DNA from: Campylobacterota bacterium
GTDB lineage: Bacteria; Campylobacterota; Campylobacteria; Campylobacterales; Sulfurovaceae
Reading direction: 5' to 3'
DNA length: 11,125 nt
Assembly: GCA_003646505.1 (NCBI GenBank)
Contig: QMKT01000043.1
Coordinates: 1 to 11,125 of the forward strand
Of the stretch, positions 1 to 5,837 are shown piece after piece. The notes below the pieces were generated by a model. It saw nothing but the letters and a program-made list of their open reading frames with translations, made no database searches and was not told the DNA's origin. A program made the position numbers and the translations under genes. Numbering within the stretch: the first letter of the stretch is position 1; the number at the start of each line of letters is the position of its first letter.

Positions 1-104
1 GCACCTGCCAATGCAAGGTTTTCCTGATCTTGAGTACAACCTGTAAATGTTAAAGTAGTTACAATTGAAGCTGTTAGCAGAAGTTTTTTCGTTGTTATTT
101 TCAT
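1..104 (-). CDS. Lipoprotein, N-terminal part only (runs off the left edge)
   Basis: The first 34 codons of a gene transcribed leftwards. The translation starts MKITTKKLLLTASIVTTLTF and continues TGC-TQDQENLALAG. This is a charged n-region and hydrophobic core followed by a lipobox-like F-T-G-C with the candidate lipidated Cys at residue 23, so the product should be exported and lipid-anchored, most likely in the outer or inner membrane facing the periplasm. The start codon is supported by a purine-rich AGAGAGA just upstream and by a well-formed promoter (136-171) 31 bases upstream. The phenylalanine at the -3 lipobox position is less usual than Leu. The rest of the protein lies outside the window, so its family cannot be named; the NLALAG stretch could begin a glycine-zipper segment, but that is a guess. 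Confidence 0.75.
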   Translation of the reverse strand, partial: MKITTKKLLLTASIVTTLTFTGCTQDQENLALAG

Positions 105-135
105 GTTCTCTCTCTTTTTATATAGAATGTGACAA

Positions 136-171
136 ATTATATCTATGTATTGTCTTCAAAATGCGACATTT
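136..171 (-). promoter_or_regulatory. Promoter with shared operator, copy 1 (lipoprotein gene)
   Basis: Read on the minus strand: AAATGTCGCATTTT then GAAGACA (operator, 151-171), 9 bases, then a perfect TATAAT -10 box (136-141). The -10 lies 31 bases before the lipoprotein ATG. There is no TTGACA-like -35; the conserved element occupies that place, as expected for an activator-dependent promoter (a repressor operator is the alternative). The same arrangement occurs at 970-1005, 5718-5753 and 5771-5806. Confidence 0.8.
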
Positions 172-253
172 CAAACAAATGTAGTGTAATGTATATAGTA
201 GATTTTTAGTATTATAGAAGTTGATTATGTATGGAATTATTTAGGAGTGTTTC

Positions 254-275
254 TACCAAGCCAAAAGGCTTAGTA
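254..275 (-). terminator. Hairpin downstream of the outer-membrane protein gene
   Basis: A 9-bp stem (254-262 with 267-275) closes a 4-base loop, starting 11 bases after the stop of the 287-937 gene. In the leftward transcript all nine positions pair (one as G-U); in the rightward transcript one is an A-C mismatch, so it fits the minus-strand message. No U-run follows (GAAACAC), so it may be a weak terminator or a 3'-end stabilising hairpin rather than a classical intrinsic terminator. Confidence 0.5.
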
Positions 276-286
276 AAAGATTATGC

Positions 287-937
287 TTAGAACTGGTAAG
301 TTAAACCGAAGTTGATTGAATCAATTTCATGTTCAAATGTACCAGTAACTCTAGGAGCGCCACCAGTAGTGTAAACGAAATCATCATCTTGGAAATCAGT
401 ATAGTCAACAAACACAGCAAAGTTTTCTGTGAAAGAATAAGCTGCACCTATACCCCAAGAGAAACCATCAAAGTTCGCATCTGGTAGTGTAGTACCTGCG
501 TGATCTGCATCAACAGATGCATAACCAAGAAGACCATAAATATCAAATGAATCAGTAACAGGGTACATTGGTTTAACATAAATTCCCCAAGCATTTACAT
601 CAGAGTCAAAAGTATTACCAAATGCATCCCAATTGCCCTCAGTAAGACCTATCCAGTACCTACCTTCAACCGCTACATAGTCATTAAACTTGTAACCAGC
701 TTGCAACATCATTGCAGAATAATCATCTGCATCAACATTAAAATTCAGACCTGAATTATGAATAAAGTTTGCATCAGAATTAAATATGCTATATGCAGCA
801 CCAAGGTATAAACCACCTGTTGACTCTTCTACATATGGAGTCTCTACTACTGGCTCTACTGGAGCTATATCTCCACCCGCTATTGCGAATGTACTCATTG
901 CTAAAACTGCTACTAATGAAAGGTTAAATTTTTTCAT
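287..937 (-). CDS. Outer-membrane beta-barrel protein (OMP_b-brl / OmpA-barrel-like porin family)
   Basis: 216 residues. Residues 1-20 are a signal peptide (MKKFNLSLVAVLAMSTFAIA) cut before GGDIAP, followed by a short Pro/Glu/Val-rich linker. The remainder alternates hydrophobic and polar residues with many Tyr, Phe, Gly and Asp, in repeated patterns such as GLYLGAAYSIF, AMMLQAGYKF, AVEGRYWIGL, FDIYGLLGYASV, SWGIGAAYSF and AVFVDYTDF, and ends Y-Q-F, the terminal aromatic signal read by the BAM machinery. Length and pattern fit a small, probably 8-stranded, outer-membrane barrel. Such proteins have structural, adhesive or narrow-pore roles; the substrate cannot be told. The start is supported by AAGGA 7 bases upstream and by promoter copy 2 at 970-1005. 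The gene lies 79 bp downstream of the response regulator and in the same direction, so it may be both co-transcribed with it and separately driven by the regulated promoter. Confidence 0.88.
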   Translation of the reverse strand: MKKFNLSLVAVLAMSTFAIAGGDIAPVEPVVETPYVEESTGGLYLGAAYSIFNSDANFIHNSGLNFNVDADDYSAMMLQAGYKFNDYVAVEGRYWIGLTEGNWDAFGNTFDSDVNAWGIYVKPMYPVTDSFDIYGLLGYASVDADHAGTTLPDANFDGFSWGIGAAYSFTENFAVFVDYTDFQDDDFVYTTGGAPRVTGTFEHEIDSINFGLTYQF

Positions 938-969
938 TTTATATCCTTGTGATTTTAAATTTCATGCAA

Positions 970-1005
970 ATTATATCTTAACAATATCTTCAAAATGCGA
1001 CATTT
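970..1005 (-). promoter_or_regulatory. Promoter with shared operator, copy 2 (outer-membrane protein gene)
   Basis: Read on the minus strand: AAATGTCGCATTTT then GAAGATA (985-1005), 9 bases, then TATAAT (970-975), 32 bases before the ATG of the 287-937 gene. It lies in the 79-bp gap after the response regulator stop codon, so the regulator gene sits directly beside one copy of its presumed site. The core is identical to copy 1, and the second half-element differs from it at one base. Confidence 0.8.
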
Positions 1006-1016
1006 TTAAAAAAGTC

Positions 1017-1712
1017 CTAATTGTGTGTGTTATTCAGTCTATAACCGAATGCATAACTATTTTCTATAAGCACTGCTTCAGAGCCAGTTTCAAGCATAAT
1101 TTTCTTATTTAACCGAGAAACTAGTTTTGTTAATTTCTTGTCATGAGATGTGTCTGGTATTTCATCATGCCATACATGATAGATAAGTGTATTACGTAGG
1201 CAATAATCCCCTAAAGTCATACAAAGAAGCTGTATAAGTAACTTCTCCTTTACAGTAAGTTTGAAATGTTGTTCCTGGTAAAACAAACTGTTACTTATCT
1301 TATTCCAAGTCAAACCCTCTTTGAGTTGAATAATATCTTTATATTCTATCTTCTGTATAAGTTCCAGCATTGTATTTTGTAAGATCTTGGTATTGACGGG
1401 TTTAAGAAGATACTTTTCAAGCTTAAGTGGGACAGCACGCAGCAGTTTCTCTCTTTCAGAGTGGGCGGTCAGCATGATGATGGGTATTTCTTCGTCCTCT
1501 TCACGTATAGCTGCTGCAACATCAAGCCCATCCATCTTCGGCATAGTGACATCCAAAAGTACAATATCAGGCTTTTTCTCATGATACATAGCCAATGCTT
1601 CTTTACCGTCTTTTGCCGTATAAACTTCATGAAAATAATCTTTAAGCACAAAAGTATAATTCTCTCTACTTTCTTGATTGTCTTCTGCATACAACAGTGT
1701 CACTTTATGCAT
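1017..1712 (-). CDS. OmpR-family response regulator (receiver plus winged helix)
   Basis: 231 residues. The N-terminal receiver (about 4-118) shows the acidic pair E10-D11, the phospho-accepting D54 in VLLDVTMPKMDG, the switch T82 in IIMLTAH and the conserved K104 in YLLKPVN. The C-terminal part (about 150-228) has the pattern of the OmpR/PhoB winged-helix DNA-binding domain: LTVKEKLLIQLL, a recognition-helix region around DKKLTKLVSRLNKKI, and the closing wing ENSYAFGYRLN. The start codon overlaps the end of the sensor kinase gene by 8 bases, so the two are translationally coupled and should be cognate partners. The product would be a cytoplasmic transcription factor activated by phosphorylation from the kinase. 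The best candidate targets, by proximity only, are the four AAATGTCGCATTTT promoters in this window. OmpR-family proteins usually bind direct repeats, whereas the core here is palindromic, so the link needs testing. Confidence 0.93.
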   Translation of the reverse strand: MHKVTLLYAEDNQESRENYTFVLKDYFHEVYTAKDGKEALAMYHEKKPDIVLLDVTMPKMDGLDVAAAIREEDEEIPIIMLTAHSEREKLLRAVPLKLEKYLLKPVNTKILQNTMLELIQKIEYKDIIQLKEGLTWNKISNSLFYQEQHFKLTVKEKLLIQLLCMTLGDYCLRNTLIYHVWHDEIPDTSHDKKLTKLVSRLNKKIMLETGSEAVLIENSYAFGYRLNNTHN

Positions 1713-4700
1713 TTAATACTCCTTTGGGGATACTTATCTCAAAACAGACACCCTCGTTTTTATTTTTTGCTTCTAATTGCCCCTGCATACTCTCTTCGAT
1801 AAGCATCTTTGCCATATATAGTCCCAGACCAACACCTTCAGTGGCAAACTTTGTTGTGAAATAGGGGTCAAAAATATGATCGATATTCTCTTTGTCTATC
1901 CCTCCACCATTATCACAGATAGAAAGATATGTTGTATGTTTATCTTCAGCAATGACAATACCTATCCTTGGATCTTCTGTTCCCCTGGAATCAAAGTTAT
2001 CTATGGCATTGTTTAGAATGATCATTAGAACCTGCTGATACTCTTCGCTAAAAGAATATAGTTTAACTTCTATATTTTGCATGATCTGTATATCTATATT
2101 TTTACTACGTAGTTCCAATAATTCCAATGCACTCTTCAGAACATCTTGAATCAAAAATTTTATTTTCTGCTTGTTAGGACGGGAAAAGTTGGAAAAATTT
2201 TCAATTGTGTTAGACATATACTGAGTATTATTCTCTATTTTATCTATTTGTGAGAGTAGCTTTTTCTTATCAATTGTATCTCGCGCCATGATACTGCTGA
2301 TCACAGCAACATTAGAATTGATGCAATTAAGTGGTTGTCTCCACTGATGTGCAATATTATTGAGCATCTCTCCCATACTGGCCAGTTTAGTTTTACGCAC
2401 TACAAGCTGATGTTGACGGTCAAGTTCTTCTACCTGCTCTTTTATCCGTGTCTCCAAGTTTACATTCAATTCACTGAGCTCATTAGTTAAATTGATCTCT
2501 GTCGTAAGATCCGTATGCGTACCGATCATCCGGATCGCTTTCCCCTCTTTGTCTCGCTGAACTTTTCCACGATCATAGATCCATACCCAATGTCCATCTT
2601 TATGTTGAAGGCGATGTTTGTTTTCAAACATACCATTTTTATCAGTTAGACTTAACTCTATATCTTTCAGTGCATTTTCAAGATCATCAGGGTGAACGCG
2701 TGATTGCCAAGTATCTAAATTGTTTTCAAGTTCATTATCCTGATAGCCTAACATCTCTTTCCAGCGAGAAGAAAAATAGACAGAGTTATCTATGAGATTC
2801 CAGTCCCACAGACCGTCACGGCTTCCATCAAATGCCAGTTTGATTCGTTCTGCAAGATACAGATTTTCTTCTTCCGTTTGCTTTAGTTTTGTCAAATCTA
2901 TGATCGTTGAAATTCGAGTCTCCCCATCTGATAGATTGATACCTTTTATCAGTGCAGGAAACAGACTTCCATCCTTTCTTTTCATAAAAGCTTCATACGG
3001 TACAGTACTTAATTTTATTTTATTTTTAAGTATATTTTGTGACTCATTAGACACAAAGTCCAACATATGCCGTCCTTTTATCTCATCCATCTTGCTATAT
3101 CCAAAAATATTAAGAGCCGTTTGATTGGCCGTTTGACAAATACCCTTTTTTGAAATCATTACACCCCCAATAGTTGAATCCAATAATTCATTTAATCTTC
3201 TGTTATTTTTTTTCAAGATATAAACAAAAATGAGACCGATCAGGAAGAGTACTAAAAATAGAGTTGAAAGCTGCCATATCAATGTGGTATCAGACACACT
3301 GCTGACTTTATTTTTTCTCCATTTTGACAGGATCTCATGTTGCATATTTTCAGAGATGGTTTTCATGGCCTTATTCAGTATAGAGTGTAAAAGGGGTTTA
3401 TTCTTATCTACAAAAAGGGTTACCTTCATCAATATATCTATCTGCCCTGCAATTTTGATATCTTCTATCCCCATACTGACGATAGTGTATTCAACCATAG
3501 CCAATGAACCTATAAAGGTATCATATTTACCAGTTTTTACTCCCAGTAATCCCAATTGTATGGTATCACACTCTATAAATTTTATATCTGGATATTTTTT
3601 TACAATATCTGCACTATAACCATATCCGGAAACGAAGGCTATTTTTTTATCTTTTATTTGATTTAGATCTAAAATATATTCATGATATTGCGCTGTGACT
3701 AGCACTAAAGGACTTTTAATGTAGGTATCAATGGGTTTATAATTTTGATTTAAAACAGCATCTGCCGCATCACCTGAAATAATATCAACTTTTTTTGTTC
3801 TTGAAAATTTCAAAGTATCCAGCCAATTTTTTGTGATTACTTTCTCAAACTTGATATTGAGTCTGTTTTCAATGATAACAATATGGTCTGCAATGATTCC
3901 TATGTAATTGCCACTGTTATCAAATGCTTCAAAAGGCAGCCAGTTTGGATCACCAGCATAGGTGATATTGTTTTTTTGTAAATACTCTTTCTCTGCTTGC
4001 ATCAGATCAATAACTACTGTATCTTTATGTATCAAAAACCACTTTTCTTGCAGGCTTAATAGCTTATTTGTTCCTATGTGTTTTAAAGCTTTATCTATAA
4101 TACTTACAGCCAAAGGAAATTTTTTATTGACAGCAAATACCAGATCAAGTTTAGCATCTAAAGGTACAGTCAGTTTAAGATACGGAGAACCTAACATTTT
4201 ACTTGTATATAAAAGTGAGCTTCTTCCAAACATTGCATCCGCTTTACCGGTTATTATGCTATTCATTACCTCAGCTACAGAGTCGTATACTAAAATAGTT
4301 GCGTTCTTAAATGCACGTGCAGCTTTTTTATGACTCAAAATATGTTTAGAAATAGCTATTTTCTTCCCATCTAGGTCTTGAAGTGTTTTTATGGAAGTAT
4401 TATCAATATGTGTGATAACCATGATCTGTACAGAAGTATACACATCAGAAAAATTAAGATACTTACTTCTTTCTTTTGTGACTATTCCCGTACTGAGTCC
4501 ATCAATAGTATCTGATTTAGCCTCGTTTTGTATCTGCTTCCAGTTTCCAATCTTTAAACTAAAGTTCATACCTGTTAAATGATTGATCTCAGTTAGAACA
4601 TCGACATCAAAGCCTACGATCTCTCCATCGTTTTCAACGATCACATAAGGACTGAACTCACTACTCGAACCCAAAACAATAGTTGGATGATCTTTTATAA

Positions 4701-4794
4701 AATCTTTTTCCTCTTGCGTCAGACCAATGTCCAGCTCTTGTGCATGGTTAAGAGTAAAGAGTAAAAATAAAATAATAAATATGTTTTTCAGCAT
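1705..4794 (-). CDS. Sensor histidine kinase with two periplasmic SBP_bac_3 domains and two PAS domains
   Basis: 1029 residues. A signal peptide (1-19, ending NHAQ) leads to two tandem type-3 solute-binding (SBP_bac_3) domains at about 33-258 and 262-497, each with the typical opening (GSSSEFSPYV..GEIVGFDVDV; GDPNWLPFEAF..GNYIGIIAD). One membrane helix follows (about 504-527), then PAS 1 (about 534-635), PAS 2 with a PAC tail (about 648-760; HKDGHWVWIYDRG), a coiled coil (about 760-800), the dimerisation/phosphoacceptor domain with H816 in AHQWRQPLN, and a HATPase_c domain. The ATPase has N-box LNNAIDN near 923, DNGGGI near 958, FDPYFTTKF, and GVGLGLYMAK near 985. All catalytic boxes look intact. 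The tandem binding domains suggest sensing of a small periplasmic solute such as an amino or organic acid; the ligand is unknown. The gene follows the SurA-like gene by 86 bp without a strong hairpin or a copy of the shared operator, so read-through is plausible. Its Shine-Dalgarno (AAGG, 12 bases from ATG) is weak. Confidence 0.93.
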   Translation of the reverse strand: MLKNIFIILFLLFTLNHAQELDIGLTQEEKDFIKDHPTIVLGSSSEFSPYVIVENDGEIVGFDVDVLTEINHLTGMNFSLKIGNWKQIQNEAKSDTIDGLSTGIVTKERSKYLNFSDVYTSVQIMVITHIDNTSIKTLQDLDGKKIAISKHILSHKKAARAFKNATILVYDSVAEVMNSIITGKADAMFGRSSLLYTSKMLGSPYLKLTVPLDAKLDLVFAVNKKFPLAVSIIDKALKHIGTNKLLSLQEKWFLIHKDTVVIDLMQAEKEYLQKNNITYAGDPNWLPFEAFDNSGNYIGIIADHIVIIENRLNIKFEKVITKNWLDTLKFSRTKKVDIISGDAADAVLNQNYKPIDTYIKSPLVLVTAQYHEYILDLNQIKDKKIAFVSGYGYSADIVKKYPDIKFIECDTIQLGLLGVKTGKYDTFIGSLAMVEYTIVSMGIEDIKIAGQIDILMKVTLFVDKNKPLLHSILNKAMKTISENMQHEILSKWRKNKVSSVSDTTLIWQLSTLFLVLFLIGLIFVYILKKNNRRLNELLDSTIGGVMISKKGICQTANQTALNIFGYSKMDEIKGRHMLDFVSNESQNILKNKIKLSTVPYEAFMKRKDGSLFPALIKGINLSDGETRISTIIDLTKLKQTEEENLYLAERIKLAFDGSRDGLWDWNLIDNSVYFSSRWKEMLGYQDNELENNLDTWQSRVHPDDLENALKDIELSLTDKNGMFENKHRLQHKDGHWVWIYDRGKVQRDKEGKAIRMIGTHTDLTTEINLTNELSELNVNLETRIKEQVEELDRQHQLVVRKTKLASMGEMLNNIAHQWRQPLNCINSNVAVISSIMARDTIDKKKLLSQIDKIENNTQYMSNTIENFSNFSRPNKQKIKFLIQDVLKSALELLELRSKNIDIQIMQNIEVKLYSFSEEYQQVLMIILNNAIDNFDSRGTEDPRIGIVIAEDKHTTYLSICDNGGGIDKENIDHIFDPYFTTKFATEGVGLGLYMAKMLIEESMQGQLEAKNKNEGVCFEISIPKGVLNA

Positions 4795-4880
4795 TACTGT
4801 TTTTAACCTTCAAAGAATAGTAAAATTTCAAAATAAATATGATATCTTTTATATTAATTATCTCTTTTTAAATATTATTC

Positions 4881-5603
4881 TCACTTAAAAAATTTATCTA
4901 AAACCTCTTTTTCCTCTTTGCTCCCTTTTTTATAAAAAGAGTGTTTACTCTCATCGGCATAATAGTTCCAAAAAGATGCTTCAAAACTTTTATCAATAAT
5001 TTTAAATGATTCGTTCTTCTCTTCTTCTTTTAGGAATTTATGCATCGCATCATAAGGTTCTGCTCCCATTTGCTGAAAAATAATACGGCCACCGTATTGT
5101 TTATAGAGTGCTTTGTTGATCAAGCCTTGTTTAATGAATGTTTTGGCTACAGTTTGCTTGTCTTTGATAGCACCTTTAGGATCCATAGCCTTCTCTTTAT
5201 CTTCCTGAACTTCCATTTTCTGAAGACTTTCCAAAACAGTGAGATTTGACTGAAGATTCTTTTTCTCTTCATCCAAGAGTGATCCTGACTTTAGTTTCTC
5301 TTGTACCTCAAGCATTTCAGCTTCTCTTCTCTTACGGTCTTTTACTATAAATGCATCTAAGTTGGCAATATACAGATCAATATCTTTTTGCGAAACTTCT
5401 ATTTTCTGTTGCTCTGCATACTTTTCTAAAAGCTTTTGACCGATCACAGCCTGCATGATATTCACATCTTTTGTTCTGATTTCCATTCCCAATACTTCAG
5501 CCACAAGCGGATCTTCTGCTTTACCGTAACTCTCTGCTGCGATAAGCTGACCTGTTGCACCAAATAACATTGCAATACCGATCCATTTCAATAATTTTTT
5601 CAT
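4881..5603 (-). CDS. Exported SurA-N-like chaperone-type protein
   Basis: 240 residues from the ATG at 5603. A GTG two codons upstream (5609) is possible, but the AAGG of TAAGGTGAGT would then be too close to it, so the ATG is preferred. Residues 1-23 form a signal peptide (MKKLLKWIGIAMLFGATGQL, then IAA). The segment 33-85 (VAEVLGMEIRTKDVNIMQAV..EVSQKDIDLYIANL) resembles the start of SurA/PrsA/trigger-factor-type chaperones, where VNG-x-x-I-T precedes helical segments. The middle (about 88-140) is highly charged and probably helical or coiled. No parvulin prolyl-isomerase domain is visible, so if it belongs to this group it is a chaperone-only member acting in the periplasm on outer-membrane proteins. 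It lies 7 bp after the small peptide gene and shares its promoter, and it is in one transcription direction with an OMP and lipoprotein carrying the same operator. Family placement is moderately uncertain; export is well supported. Confidence 0.7.
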   Translation of the reverse strand: MKKLLKWIGIAMLFGATGQLIAAESYGKAEDPLVAEVLGMEIRTKDVNIMQAVIGQKLLEKYAEQQKIEVSQKDIDLYIANLDAFIVKDRKRREAEMLEVQEKLKSGSLLDEEKKNLQSNLTVLESLQKMEVQEDKEKAMDPKGAIKDKQTVAKTFIKQGLINKALYKQYGGRIIFQQMGAEPYDAMHKFLKEEEKNESFKIIDKSFEASFWNYYADESKHSFYKKGSKEEKEVLDKFFK

Positions 5604-5610
5604 ACTCACC

Positions 5611-5688
5611 TTACAGCACGCCTAACAATCTGAGTACTACCACAATAACAACTACGGTCAACGCCGTTCCAATAAGATTTCTTATCAT
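5611..5688 (-). CDS. 25-residue single-span membrane peptide
   Basis: A short reading frame: MIRNLIGTALTVVVIVVV, then LRLLGVL and a TAA stop. It is preceded by a near-perfect Shine-Dalgarno, GGAGGAG, 5 bases before the ATG, the strongest ribosome site in the window. Promoter copy 3 places its -10 box 29 bases upstream, giving a leader of only about 23 bases, so this frame is the first thing translated on the message. The residues after the Arg at position 3 are almost all hydrophobic, enough for one membrane helix with a flanking Arg at 20. The stop lies 7 bases before the ATG of the SurA-like gene. It may be a small regulatory membrane protein (as CydX or AcrZ are for larger complexes) or a leader peptide that sets translation of the next gene. 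No family is recognised. Confidence 0.72.
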   Translation of the reverse strand: MIRNLIGTALTVVVIVVVLRLLGVL

Positions 5689-5717
5689 CTTTTCTCCTCC
5701 ATGTGAATATATAATAA

Positions 5718-5753
5718 AGTATATCTCTACAATGTCTGTAAAATGCGACATTT
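5718..5753 (-). promoter_or_regulatory. Promoter with shared operator, copy 3 (small peptide / SurA-like operon)
   Basis: Read on the minus strand: AAATGTCGCATTTT then ACAGACA (5733-5753), 9 bases, then TATACT (5718-5723), 29 bases before the small peptide ATG. It faces promoter copy 4 across a 17-bp spacer, so the two operons diverge from one control region. Confidence 0.8.
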
Positions 5754-5790
5754 CTAGTCGACACTTTGTAAAATGTCGCATTTTACAGAC
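5734..5790. repeat. Perfect 20-bp inverted repeat between divergent promoters
   Basis: The left arm 5734-5753 is the exact reverse complement of the right arm 5771-5790 (AAATGTCGCATTTTACAGAC), separated by 17 bp. Each arm is one copy of the shared operator. The transcripts start outside both arms, so this acts at the DNA level and not as an RNA hairpin. Within the right arm region the palindrome TGTAAAATG-TCG-CATTTTACA (5767-5787) is also perfect in its 9-bp arms. Confidence 0.9.
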
Positions 5791-5806
5791 TTTTTCAAGT
5801 TATACT
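5771..5806 (+). promoter_or_regulatory. Promoter with shared operator, copy 4 (oleate hydratase operon)
   Basis: AAATGTCGCATTTT then ACAGACT (5771-5791), 9 bases, then TATACT (5801-5806), 31 bases before the ATG at 5838. Transcription would start near 5812-5813, giving a leader of about 25 bases. Same spacing as the three minus-strand copies. Confidence 0.8.
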
Positions 5807-5837
5807 ATATGGGAAAATACACAATAATGGAACTCTC

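Noticed and set aside
236..295. 19-codon frame beginning ATGGAATTATTT on the plus strand
   Set aside because: No ribosome site, covers the hairpin after the outer-membrane protein gene and ends inside that gene on the opposite strand.
786..1112. 108-codon open frame on the plus strand
   Set aside because: It runs antisense across the start of the outer-membrane protein gene, its promoter and the end of the response regulator; no Shine-Dalgarno and no protein-like pattern.
5734..5790. Inverted repeat as an intrinsic terminator or the end of an insertion sequence
   Set aside because: Each arm overlaps the upstream part of an outward-facing promoter, no U-run follows, no transposase or target duplication is present, and the core recurs singly at two other promoters.
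5555..5827. 90-codon open frame on the plus strand
   Set aside because: It crosses the start of the SurA-like gene, the small peptide and both divergent promoters; the composition is that of antisense and control DNA.
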